From the NCBI GenBank assembly GCA_035545895.1, contig DASZXJ010000063.1, positions 1-23,831 on the forward strand: a stretch of 23,831 nucleotides of DNA, given 5' to 3'. The position numbers and the translations under genes are program-made. Of this stretch, positions 1 to 6,832 are shown in pieces (within the stretch, counting starts at the first letter, position 1; every line of letters starts with the position of its first letter). The DNA is from DASZXJ01 sp035545895. Its GTDB lineage: Bacteria > Planctomycetota > Phycisphaerae > Tepidisphaerales > Tepidisphaeraceae. Below the pieces are notes generated by a model, which made no database searches, was not told where the DNA came from, and saw nothing but the letters and a program-made list of their open reading frames with translations.

Positions 1-147
1 GGGACTTGGTCATTGGTCATTCGATCTCAGTTTCCCCGCCAACCCCCGCCCGCCTTTGCCTAGCGAACGATGCGGAGGTCCACCGTACCCTCCTACGTGG
101 AAGATCGCTGCATTCGCCTGCATTGCGGCTGGCAGCGCAGCGGGGGA

Positions 148-1119
148 TCAGGGGATTTTGGGTTCTGTCTTGGGGAGTCGAACTTGTGGTACGACGCGTT
201 GAATTTCCGCGCGGTGCGGTTCCAGCCAGGGAGGCAGCATCAATTGGGTTCCCAATTCCCCGGCAGCTTGATCGGCGGTGAATCCGGGATGGTCCGTCGC
301 GAGTTCGAACAGCACGCCGCCCGGTTCGCGGAAATAGATCGAATGAAAATATGTCCGGTCCATGACCGGTGAAACATTCAGGCCGGCCTGGATGATTTCA
401 CCGTGCCAGGCTTTTTGCTGCTCGTCGTCGGCGACCCGGAATGCGATGTGATGCACCGCGCCTGCACCGATGTTTCCATGCCGGGCGTCGGGCATGCAGA
501 GGAGATCGACCGTGGAGGCGAAGCCATCGCCGCTGCCGGCCCGGTAGCGAAATCGGTTTTGCTCGCTGGTGACGAGTTTGAAACCCATCACATCGGTCAT
601 AATTTTCGAGGTTTTTTCGTATCCTTCCTCGGCAATCGTCACGCCGTGAAAACCACGGATCGCATGCTCCGCCTGCACGGGCCCGCCGGCCCAGAATGAT
701 TGTTTCGGCTCGGTACATCCGACGATTTCGAGTTGCATTCCATCGGGATCGGTGAATCCGAGCACCGGCTGACCGAATCGTTCGCCAACCGTGGGCGCAT
801 CGGTTCCCATCTTTGCGAGTCGAGCTGACCAATAGTCAATCGCGCCGGCGGGCACGGAAAAAGCGGTCTCAGTCACCTGCGGCGGACCAACCCGTCCGCG
901 ATATGCGCCCGGCCAGGCAAAGAAAGTCATGATCGTGCCAGGCCTGCCGAGTTCATCGCCATAGTACAGGTGATAGCTGCCCGGGTCGTCGAAGTTGACG
1001 GTGAGTTTCACCAGCCGCAATCCCAGCACGCCACAGTAAAAATCGATGTTCTTCTGAGCATCGGAGGTAATTGCAGTGACGTGATGGATTCCGGGAATGT
1101 TCTTGGTGGGGAAGCTCAT
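148..1119 (-). CDS. MhqO-like ring-cleaving dioxygenase (glyoxalase fold)
   Basis: A 323-residue protein of the vicinal-oxygen-chelate (glyoxalase/extradiol dioxygenase) superfamily. It has two tandem betaalphabetabetabeta modules, about residues 8-135 and 153-275. The N-terminal stretch IPGIHHVTAIT carries the first metal histidine (His12/13), GAVHHIAFRV the second (His223/224), and GVLFELATD the carboxylate ligand (Glu272). Length and motif order match the MhqO subfamily, which in Bacillus takes part in hydroquinone/quinone detoxification; the actual substrate cannot be read from sequence. The ATG at 1117-1119 follows a purine-rich AAAGAA stretch. The gene starts 4 bases after the alpha/beta hydrolase ends, so the two are almost certainly co-transcribed, as mhqD and mhqO relatives often are. 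Family assignment is firm and substrate unknown. Confidence 0.85.
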   Translation of the reverse strand: MSFPTKNIPGIHHVTAITSDAQKNIDFYCGVLGLRLVKLTVNFDDPGSYHLYYGDELGRPGTIMTFFAWPGAYRGRVGPPQVTETAFSVPAGAIDYWSARLAKMGTDAPTVGERFGQPVLGFTDPDGMQLEIVGCTEPKQSFWAGGPVQAEHAIRGFHGVTIAEEGYEKTSKIMTDVMGFKLVTSEQNRFRYRAGSGDGFASTVDLLCMPDARHGNIGAGAVHHIAFRVADDEQQKAWHGEIIQAGLNVSPVMDRTYFHSIYFREPGGVLFELATDHPGFTADQAAGELGTQLMLPPWLEPHRAEIQRVVPQVRLPKTEPKIP

Positions 1120-1123
1120 GAAG

Positions 1124-1795
1124 TCAATTTCTTTCAGCCGGCGCGAGTCGCTCGATCAATGCGCGAGCGGCATCGAACTCGTCGCGATTGATTGTATGCG
1201 GTAATCCGGGATATCGACGAAGTTCGACCGCTGCGCCCATTTTTTTGAATGTTTGCTCGGTTTCCAGAACCCGCTCGAAAGGGACGTGAGGATCCGGATC
1301 GCCCGCGCCAAGAAAAACGGGTGTGCCCGCCAAAGAACCGGGATAATCCCGATCCGTGCCTGCCGGGCCAATGAGTCCGCCCGTGAAACCGATGACTGCG
1401 CCGTATACGCGCGGATGACGAGCGGCAAACTCGAGTGTCAAACACGCGCCTTGCGAAAATCCCAGCAGGGCGATCCTGCTGCTGGGAATATTTCGTGAAA
1501 GCAGTTCAGCCACGATCGATTCGATCCGATTGAGCGCGGAATCGAGATAAGGTTGATTGGCTTCGAGCGGTGCGAGAAAGGAATGGGGATACCAGGTGCG
1601 CCCAGCCGCCTCGGGCGCAAGGGCTGCACAGTGGGGGACATTCAGCTCCTCGTACAATTCGATCATATCCTCGGGAGATGCGCCTCGGCCGTGTATCAGG
1701 AGAATCGTCGCCACCGCCCGGTCCAGTTGAGGGCCTGCCGTCAGCACAGGCGTTTTTGCGTGGGGCCCGGACGCGTGAGATTGGAATCCTTTCAC
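1124..1795 (-). CDS. MhqD-like alpha/beta hydrolase (phospholipase/carboxylesterase family)
   Basis: A 223-residue single-domain serine hydrolase. The oxyanion region LLIHGRGAS lies near residues 32-40, the nucleophile elbow GFSQG places Ser114, DPHVP places the acid at Asp168, and GLPHTI places the base at His200, so the full catalytic triad is present. Length fits the phospholipase/carboxylesterase (MhqD/YpfH-like) family, and there is no signal peptide, so it is probably cytoplasmic. Translation most likely starts at GTG 1793-1795. A GAAGGAG ribosome site lies about 13 bases upstream, which is rather far, and an in-frame stop lies just beyond it. It ends 4 bases before the MhqO-like gene. 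The pair suggests joint handling of quinone-type or aromatic esters (inference). Confidence 0.85.
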   Translation of the reverse strand: MKGFQSHASGPHAKTPVLTAGPQLDRAVATILLIHGRGASPEDMIELYEELNVPHCAALAPEAAGRTWYPHSFLAPLEANQPYLDSALNRIESIVAELLSRNIPSSRIALLGFSQGACLTLEFAARHPRVYGAVIGFTGGLIGPAGTDRDYPGSLAGTPVFLGAGDPDPHVPFERVLETEQTFKKMGAAVELRRYPGLPHTINRDEFDAARALIERLAPAERN

Positions 1796-1855
1796 GTCGA
1801 TTCGGTGACTCCTTCACATGGCCGGTGGATGATATGCACGGGAAAACGAATCGTT

Positions 1856-2416
1856 TTAAGAACGGTTGATTTCGGCAGTCAGTGCAGCCAGCAACGGATC
1901 AACCTGCGCCGGTCCGCGATATCGCCGGTTATTGATGAAAAACGTCGGTGTGCCAGTGACATAATTGCGGGTCGCATCGTCAAAATCGCTCCGAATTCGC
2001 CGGGCAATTGCGACGGATTCAAGGGATTGCTGGAACCGATAGACTTCCAGCCCAAGCTGCAAGGCCAGATAAGTTAAATCGAGTTCTCCCAGTTCGCGCT
2101 GGTGCTGGAAAAGCGCTTTGTGCATTTTCCAGAATTGTCCCTGAACCGCCGCCGCCTCCGCCGCCGCAGCGGCAGCGCTGGCTCGGGGATGAATCGAACT
2201 TCGGGGGAAATGACGGAAAACGACTCGCAGCTTGTCCCCCAGGCGATCTCGCAATTCAGAAACCACCGGCTCGGCATTGAAACAATCGTTGCACTCGTAA
2301 TCGCCGTATTCGATCAGGGTGACGGGCGCATCGACCGGGCCCAGGCCATGATCTTTCGGCGTGGCGGGGACATCGAGTGTCTCGCCGGCTGTGGAATTAT
2401 TCGAATTCTCGTAAAT
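1856..2416 (-). CDS. DsbA-family thioredoxin-fold protein, start uncertain
   Basis: The frame encodes a DsbA/Thioredoxin_4-type protein. Reading outward from the stop, the core includes GTPTFFINNRRYRGP (the cis-Pro loop and following strand) and a helical insert. Upstream is DAPVTLIEYGDYEC with the active site Cys-Asn-Asp-Cys, codons at 2291-2293 and 2282-2284. The first standard start codon, GTG at 2264-2266, lies after this active site and would delete it. Between the in-frame stop at 2513-2515 and 2266 there is no ATG, GTG or TTG. I therefore extend the CDS to the ATT at 2414-2416 as a working limit, since family members usually begin 15-25 residues before the PKDH..GP stretch. No signal peptide is visible. 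Either a rare start codon is used or the 5' end was disrupted by the palindromic element immediately upstream. Confidence 0.6.
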   Translation of the reverse strand: MYENSNNSTAGETLDVPATPKDHGLGPVDAPVTLIEYGDYECNDCFNAEPVVSELRDRLGDKLRVVFRHFPRSSIHPRASAAAAAAEAAAVQGQFWKMHKALFQHQRELGELDLTYLALQLGLEVYRFQQSLESVAIARRIRSDFDDATRNYVTGTPTFFINNRRYRGPAQVDPLLAALTAEINRS

Positions 2417-2439
2417 GGCGACCCGCTTTCGAAAAATCC

Positions 2440-2553
2440 GGTACTGGTGCAGTTTGATGTGACACGGCCTTTCCAGGCCGTGCAGGCTATCGCATGGGCT
2501 GGAAAGCCCATGTCACAATAAACTCTCCTTTTTCTTCAAACTGCACCAGTACC
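2440..2553. repeat. 18-bp perfect inverted repeat enclosing the double hairpin
   Basis: The sequence GGTACTGGTGCAGTTTGA at 2440-2457 is repeated exactly in inverted orientation at 2536-2553. The double hairpin lies between the arms, directly against the left arm and 18 bases from the right arm. A third, diverged copy (GGTAATGGGCCAGTTTGA, 15 of 18 matching) lies at 2614-2631 in the same orientation as the left arm. Read on the minus strand, the spacer carries AAGGAGAG just before the hairpins. The arrangement looks like a small mobile or relic element. No transposase gene is present in the window. Confidence 0.65.
2458..2517. repeat. REP/BIME-like double hairpin with outer stem
   Basis: Two perfect 8-bp hairpins sit inside a 5-bp outer stem. 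Hairpin one is CACGGCCT/AGGCCGTG at 2463-2482 with loop TTCC. Hairpin two is CATGGGCT/AGCCCATG at 2493-2512 with loop GGAA. The outer stem TGTGA (2458-2462) pairs with TCACA (2513-2517), and both hairpins abut it directly, giving a three-way junction with a 10-base linker between the hairpins. The two 4-base loops are exact complements and could kiss. There is no T-run, so this does not look like a simple intrinsic terminator. Paired palindromes of this kind resemble bacterial interspersed mosaic (REP/BIME) elements; copy number elsewhere in the genome cannot be seen here. Confidence 0.7.
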
Positions 2554-2648
2554 AAAAATCCTGGCGCGTAACGATAGCTTGGGAAAATCGCGATGGCAAT
2601 TGATGACTCGTCTGGTAATGGGCCAGTTTGAGATTGGTTCATTTGGCG

Positions 2649-2664
2649 CCGCCGCTTGCGGCGG
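2649..2664 (-). terminator. GC-rich hairpin at the end of hypB
   Basis: A perfect 7-bp stem, CCGCCGC and GCGGCGG with a TT loop, begins 2 bases beyond the hypB stop codon. It could slow or end transcription of the hydrogenase operon. It lacks a following T-run on the minus strand (the next bases read CGCCAAAT), so it may instead be a short intergenic palindrome. Confidence 0.35.
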
Positions 2665-2666
2665 GG

Positions 2667-3329
2667 CTAAATGGCCGAACGAATGGCCGGCACGTGTTGA
2701 GACAGCCATTCAATCCAGCGGTCCATGCCCTGTCCGGTAATCGATGAAAGCTCAAGCAGGGTCGAATCAGGTTTGAGACGCTTCACATCATCTCGAAAGA
2801 TCTCGAGGTTAAACGGAAGGATCGGCTGAAGCTCGATCTTGTTGAGGATCAGCACATCCGACTCGTAAACGATGTATGGATGTTTGGCGGCCTTGTCGTC
2901 GCCGCCGGTCACACAGAACACACCGACTTTCACGTTCTGGCCCAGGTCGAATCCGACCGGGCAGATCAGGTTGCCCACGTTTTCGATGAAAAGGATATCG
3001 AGCATCGGCAGATCGATGTTTTCGAGCGCTCGCTGGATGTGGTTGGCTTCGAGGTGGCAGGTTTTGCCGGTATTTACCTGCACGACCTGGTCGGTGAATC
3101 GCGCCATTCGCTGGGCATCGCGCTGCGTGGCAAGGTCTCCAACGATGACGCCGACTCGAATATCAGGAGCCAGCCGCTCAATGGTTTTTTCGATCAGTGC
3201 GGTCTTGCCGCAACCAGGCGCGCCCATGACGTCCACGACAAAAAGCCCGGCCAGGTCGAACTGCCTGCGGTTTTGGGCAGCAATCTCGTCATTCAACTTC
3301 AACACATTTTCAACAACGGAAATGTTCAT
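2667..3329 (-). CDS. hypB: Hydrogenase nickel-insertion GTPase HypB
   Basis: HypB is the GTPase that works with HypA to deliver nickel to the hydrogenase large subunit precursor. This 220-residue form has the P-loop GAPGCGKT (residues 36-43), the metal-site residues Cys91-His92 (TGKTCHLEA) and Cys123 (VGNLICP), and GGDDK near 142-146. There is no histidine-rich nickel-storage tract and no N-terminal CxxCGC motif, so it is a minimal HypB. The guanine-specificity motif reads NKIE (163-166) rather than the usual NKxD. I start at ATG 3327-3329, which overlaps the hypA stop as ATGA and has GGAAAGG upstream. A TTG two codons earlier is possible but poorly spaced. It is the last gene of the hydrogenase cluster. 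Confidence 0.95.
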   Translation of the reverse strand: MNISVVENVLKLNDEIAAQNRRQFDLAGLFVVDVMGAPGCGKTALIEKTIERLAPDIRVGVIVGDLATQRDAQRMARFTDQVVQVNTGKTCHLEANHIQRALENIDLPMLDILFIENVGNLICPVGFDLGQNVKVGVFCVTGGDDKAAKHPYIVYESDVLILNKIELQPILPFNLEIFRDDVKRLKPDSTLLELSSITGQGMDRWIEWLSQHVPAIRSAI

Positions 3330-3682
3330 GGGCAAGCCCTTTCCAATATGTCATCGACTTCGATCGAGCTGACCTGCAGTTCGTCTCCGTCGATTGGAGA
3401 AGCGGATTTGCAACCGCAGACACAGGCACTTTGAAGATCTTTGCTGCTCCATTCGCGGTGACAGGCGGGGCAATGCAGCAGCCATGGAAGCAGCTTCAAT
3501 TCCAGTTGAATGTCCGTCAATTGCTCTTCGTCGAGCACGGCTTCCCACGCAAACTGCATGGCCTGAGGTTCAATGGCGCGCATGGGACCGGCAATGACAC
3601 GCACCGTTTTGAGCGCGCAATTGGCGGGCACGCGGCTGCGGGCCACGTCCAGAATTGCCCCGGCAATCGATAGCTCATGCAT
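3326..3682 (-). CDS. hypA: Hydrogenase nickel metallochaperone HypA
   Basis: HypA is the small nickel- and zinc-binding partner of HypB. The 118-residue product begins MHELSI, whose His2 is the known nickel ligand; this signature decides the start at 3680-3682 over an upstream start that would add 12 unrelated residues. The zinc loop is made by CPAC (Cys71, Cys74) and a CVCGC cluster (Cys87, 89, 91). The second half of the zinc site is therefore CxCxC rather than the usual CxxC, so which cysteines bind zinc is not certain. The start overlaps the end of the upstream protease gene by 8 bases and the stop overlaps hypB as ATGA, indicating translational coupling. Confidence 0.95.
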   Translation of the reverse strand: MHELSIAGAILDVARSRVPANCALKTVRVIAGPMRAIEPQAMQFAWEAVLDEEQLTDIQLELKLLPWLLHCPACHREWSSKDLQSACVCGCKSASPIDGDELQVSSIEVDDILERACP

Positions 3683-4169
3683 GGCAGGCTCCGATCGTGT
3701 GATCGGCGGTGGTGGCAATCAATCGCTCGATCCAGCCGATCAAAACAGGTACGGCCGCCTGAACTTTGGGCGAAAGGGTTTCGCAGTAGCCCCATTCTTC
3801 TCCGCCGACACTAAACGCGTATGCTTCGGGTTTTGAACCATAAAGCGCTTTGGAAATCGCCAGCAGCCGCTGCGGCGTGAGGTGATGGACAAGATCCGAA
3901 TTGTTACACGATTCGATGGTGAGCTTGTCACATTCGATATCGCCGGGCGGAGATCCTTCGCGCGCGTCCACGAAAATGGCAAGCCTGGCTTTGCTCAGCG
4001 GTTCGGATAAATCGGGAGTCAGTTGATGGCAATCGATGACGCGAACAACCGATGGGTCCATGGTATGGCCAAGCTCGACCGCCACGACGCGGCCAAGCCC
4101 ATCATCGCCACGCAACGTGTTGCCGTAGCCGATGATCAGCACCCGCGGATCAGTTGCGAACGATCTCAT
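3675..4169 (-). CDS. hoxW: [NiFe] hydrogenase maturation endopeptidase (HoxW/HybD type)
   Basis: A 164-residue peptidase of family M52, which removes the C-terminal tail of the hydrogenase large subunit after nickel is inserted. The N-terminal motif GYGNTLRGDDGLG (residues 14-26) supplies one nickel-sensing acid (Asp23 by alignment with HybD Glu16). FVDAREG gives Asp68, and DLVHHLTPQ gives His95/96. The start at 4167-4169 has a strong AAAGGAGAG site 7-8 bases upstream and overlaps the end of hoxH by 20 bases. Its position directly after hoxH, the subunit it should process, supports the symbol hoxW; the name rests on context as much as on sequence. Confidence 0.9.
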   Translation of the reverse strand: MRSFATDPRVLIIGYGNTLRGDDGLGRVVAVELGHTMDPSVVRVIDCHQLTPDLSEPLSKARLAIFVDAREGSPPGDIECDKLTIESCNNSDLVHHLTPQRLLAISKALYGSKPEAYAFSVGGEEWGYCETLSPKVQAAVPVLIGWIERLIATTADHTIGACHA

Positions 4170-5574
4170 CCAGCGACTCTCCTTTTGCGCTGAGCAACTC
4201 GATTTTCAAAGGCATCTTGCCCATCGCATGGGTTGCGCAGCTGAGGCAGGGGTCGTAGCAGCGAATGACGGCTTCGACGCGGTTGAGCATTCCTTCGGTG
4301 AGCTTGTTGCCATCGACGAAATGCTTGGCCGCCTGGAGAATTCCACGGTTCATCGCCAGGTTGTTGTGACCCGTGGCGATGACCAGATTCGCCCATTTCA
4401 TCAAGCCCTGCTCATCAATCTTGTAATGATGAATCAGCGTTCCGCGCGGCGCCTCAGCCACGCCGACGCCTTCAAAACGGTTGGGTCGGGCGCGGGCGCG
4501 GACAAACGTTTTCAGGATTGCCTGATCGGCGAGCAGTTCCTGGATTTTCTCAATCCCATAAACGATTTCGATCAGCCGGGCATAGTGATAATGGAACGAG
4601 CTGAGAACCGGGCCGCGCTGAAGTTCCTTGAATTCCGCCCACTCCTGGTCGGCATTGGGCGTGCCGCAGGCATCGACGAGATTCAATCGCGCAAGTGGGC
4701 CGACCCGATAAATCCCATCCGGATAGCCGTCCTTGCGGTAATACGGGAACTTCATAAAGCTAAACGGTTCAACGGCTTCAGCGATGTATTTGTGATAGTC
4801 GCCGGGCGGGATCATGTCTTGAATAATGTCCCCCTTGGCATCCATCAGGCGAAGAAAACCATCGTAATGCTCAAGGTTTCCTTTTGAATCGACCAGGCCA
4901 AGGAACATCGTCGGGAAATTGGCAAACACGCTGGCTTCTTCGCGGAAGTTATCCAGCGAGCGCTTGAACCATTGCAGGGTGCGCAATCCAATTTCGAGTG
5001 CTTCGGGCAACATGGCCTGGATTTTCTCGCGGTCTCCGGAAGACAAGGATTTGTTGACACCGCCCGGCACGACCCAGGCCGGGTGAATCTTCTTGCCCCC
5101 CAGGATTTCGATGATTGTTTGTCCGATTTGCCGCAGACGGATGCCGTCGCGCGCCAGTTCCGGGCGCTGGCCCAGCACGCCGATGATGTTTCGAGTGGCG
5201 GGATCTGCGTCCATGCCCAGCAACATGTCGGCTGAGGAAAGGTGGAAAAAACTGAGCGCGTGCGATTGGACGATTTGCGCCAGATTCATGATCCGGCGAA
5301 GGTTTGCCGCGGTAGTGGGAATTTTGACGGCGAGCAGGTCGTCACATGCTTTACCGGCTGCCATCAAATGGCTGACCGGGCAGATTCCGCAGGTCCTGGC
5401 CATCAAGGACGGCATTTCCGTCAGAGGCCGGCCTTCACAGAACTTCTCAAAGCCGCGGAATTGCGTGACATGAAACATCGCATCGTTGACAGACCCGTCG
5501 TCGCCCAGGCGCAACGTGATCTTGGCGTGGCCTTCGATTCGGGTTACGGGATCAATGGTGATTTCGCGAGACAT
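4150..5574 (-). CDS. hoxH: NAD-linked [NiFe] hydrogenase large subunit HoxH
   Basis: Catalytic subunit carrying the Ni-Fe(CN)2CO site. It opens with IDPVTRIEGHAKI and has both cysteine-pair motifs: RTCGICPVSH (Cys62, Cys65) and DPCLSCATH (Cys443, Cys446). His449 is followed by a 25-residue tail that the maturation protease is expected to cut off. At 474 residues it fits the HoxH group (bidirectional, group 3d). I prefer ATG 5572-5574 because GAGGA lies 5 bases upstream and HoxH proteins typically begin MSR.ITIDPVTRIEGH. An ATG 12 bases earlier overlaps the hoxY stop but has a weaker ribosome site. All active-site cysteines are intact, so the enzyme should be functional. Confidence 0.95.
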   Translation of the reverse strand: MSREITIDPVTRIEGHAKITLRLGDDGSVNDAMFHVTQFRGFEKFCEGRPLTEMPSLMARTCGICPVSHLMAAGKACDDLLAVKIPTTAANLRRIMNLAQIVQSHALSFFHLSSADMLLGMDADPATRNIIGVLGQRPELARDGIRLRQIGQTIIEILGGKKIHPAWVVPGGVNKSLSSGDREKIQAMLPEALEIGLRTLQWFKRSLDNFREEASVFANFPTMFLGLVDSKGNLEHYDGFLRLMDAKGDIIQDMIPPGDYHKYIAEAVEPFSFMKFPYYRKDGYPDGIYRVGPLARLNLVDACGTPNADQEWAEFKELQRGPVLSSFHYHYARLIEIVYGIEKIQELLADQAILKTFVRARARPNRFEGVGVAEAPRGTLIHHYKIDEQGLMKWANLVIATGHNNLAMNRGILQAAKHFVDGNKLTEGMLNRVEAVIRCYDPCLSCATHAMGKMPLKIELLSAKGESLDEIVRN

Positions 5575-5582
5575 AGACGTCC

Positions 5583-6116
5583 TCATTTTCCAAAGCGGGT
5601 CAACGCGCCGGCATCGGGAATTCGACCGGCGAGCAGTTCGCTCACAACAAAGTAAATTGCATCGGCAGGCGGGGGACAGCCGGGTACGAAAACATCGACT
5701 TTCACCACTTCGTGAACAGGCCGGGAGTGTTCCGCCAGCACCGGAAGATAGGAACTTGGATTCTGCTGCTGCACATCCGAGTTTTCGTGATAAGCGCGTT
5801 CAAAGATCGCGGCTGTGCCAAACGGATTGCGCATCGACGGCACATTGCCGGTTACCGCGCAATCGCCCAGCACGACCAGAATCTTCGTATGGGCGCGAAT
5901 CTTCTTGATTTTATGCTCTTCCTCATTGGTGCTGACCGCGCCTTCGACAATGGTCACGTCCACCATGTCCGGGAATTCCTTCACATCCACCAGCGGGCTG
6001 TAAACCAAGTCCGCCTTATCAAAAACTTCAAGCAGTCGCTGGTCCAGGTCCAGAAAGGACATGTGACAGCCGGAGCAGCCATCAAGCCAAACCGTCGCTA
6101 TTTTTGCCTTGCTCAC
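5583..6116 (-). CDS. hoxY: [NiFe] hydrogenase small subunit HoxY
   Basis: A 177-residue small subunit passing electrons from HoxH to the diaphorase module. The proximal [4Fe-4S] ligands are all present: Cys14 and Cys17 (GCSGCHMSF), Cys86 (LGDCAVTG) and Cys147 (PGCPP). It has no Tat signal and no extra cluster domain, matching the short cytoplasmic HoxY type rather than uptake hydrogenases. Translation starts at GTG 6114-6116, overlapping the hoxU stop as GTGA, with GGGAGGA 4 bases upstream. It sits directly before hoxH, the usual arrangement. Confidence 0.94.
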   Translation of the reverse strand: MSKAKIATVWLDGCSGCHMSFLDLDQRLLEVFDKADLVYSPLVDVKEFPDMVDVTIVEGAVSTNEEEHKIKKIRAHTKILVVLGDCAVTGNVPSMRNPFGTAAIFERAYHENSDVQQQNPSSYLPVLAEHSRPVHEVVKVDVFVPGCPPPADAIYFVVSELLAGRIPDAGALTRFGK

Positions 6117-6832
6117 TTCGTCCTCCCACGCATGGAACTGATGTACAACAGGAAATCGACGTCCTTTTCCATTTCGGCGACGCCCGTTCCCTTACGCGTC
6201 AACGCGCCGGTCGGGCAGACACGCACGCATTTGCCGCAGGTCGTGCATGTTTCGCTTTGTTCCCACGGCTGTTTCAAATCGGTGATGACTTTGCAGTCGA
6301 TTCCACGCCCCGAGACATCCCATGTGTGCGCGCCCTCAATTTCATCGCAGACACGAACGCAGCGGGTGCAGAGCACACAGCGATTGTGATCCAGTCGAAA
6401 CAGGTCGTGCGACGCATCCACGTCCAAATCCGGATAACGATAGGGCATTTCGATGTGCGTGATGCCGAGTCTCTGCGCCATCGCCTGCAATTCACAGTGG
6501 CCGTTGGAAACGCACACGGCGCAAATATGGTTTCGCTCGGCAAAAAGCATTTCCAGAGTCATGCGGCGATATTTTTGCAGGCGAGGTGTATCGGTTTGGA
6601 TATCCATTCCCTCAGCAACTCGCGTGACGCAGGCCGGAAGCAGCTTGGGTGTGCCCGCGATTTCCACCAGGCACAGCCGGCAGCCACCCCAACCGGACAA
6701 GCCATCGAGCTCGCAAAGCGTCGGTATCAGGATGTCGTTCTCGCGAGCGATCTGAAGAATGGTCTCATCCGCCCGCGCGCTCACCTCGCGGCCGTTGATT
6801 TTAAGGGTGATGACATTACTCGGTTGATTCAT
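6113..6832 (-). CDS. hoxU: Hydrogenase diaphorase subunit HoxU (NuoG N-terminal type)
   Basis: A 239-residue Fe-S subunit homologous to the N-terminal part of complex I NuoG. The order of cluster sites is complete: plant-type [2Fe-2S] with Cys40, 51, 54 and 68; the His-Cys3 [4Fe-4S] site at His102, Cys104, Cys107 and Cys113; and two ferredoxin-type [4Fe-4S] sites, CVLCTRC..C (152-162) and CTTCGKC..C (196-206). It wires HoxY to the flavin subunit HoxF. The start overlaps the hoxF stop as ATGA and GGAGG lies 7 bases upstream. Confidence 0.94.
   Translation of the reverse strand: MNQPSNVITLKINGREVSARADETILQIARENDILIPTLCELDGLSGWGGCRLCLVEIAGTPKLLPACVTRVAEGMDIQTDTPRLQKYRRMTLEMLFAERNHICAVCVSNGHCELQAMAQRLGITHIEMPYRYPDLDVDASHDLFRLDHNRCVLCTRCVRVCDEIEGAHTWDVSGRGIDCKVITDLKQPWEQSETCTTCGKCVRVCPTGALTRKGTGVAEMEKDVDFLLYISSMRGRTK

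Noticed and set aside
70..130. Weak hairpin TCCAC.GTA / TAC.GGTGGA downstream of the dioxygenase gene as a terminator
   Set aside because: The stem needs a bulge and there is no T-run on the minus strand.
2314..2511. Open frame on the minus strand starting at ATG 2511 behind AAGGAGAG
   Set aside because: Its first 18 or so codons just read through the palindromic element and inverted-repeat arm, and the rest overlaps the DsbA-like frame. The peptide has no recognisable domain.
4150..5574. Uptake (membrane-bound) or group 4 energy-converting hydrogenase
   Set aside because: The short HoxY without a Tat signal, separate NuoE/F/G-like subunits and absence of membrane subunits indicate a soluble NAD-linked type.
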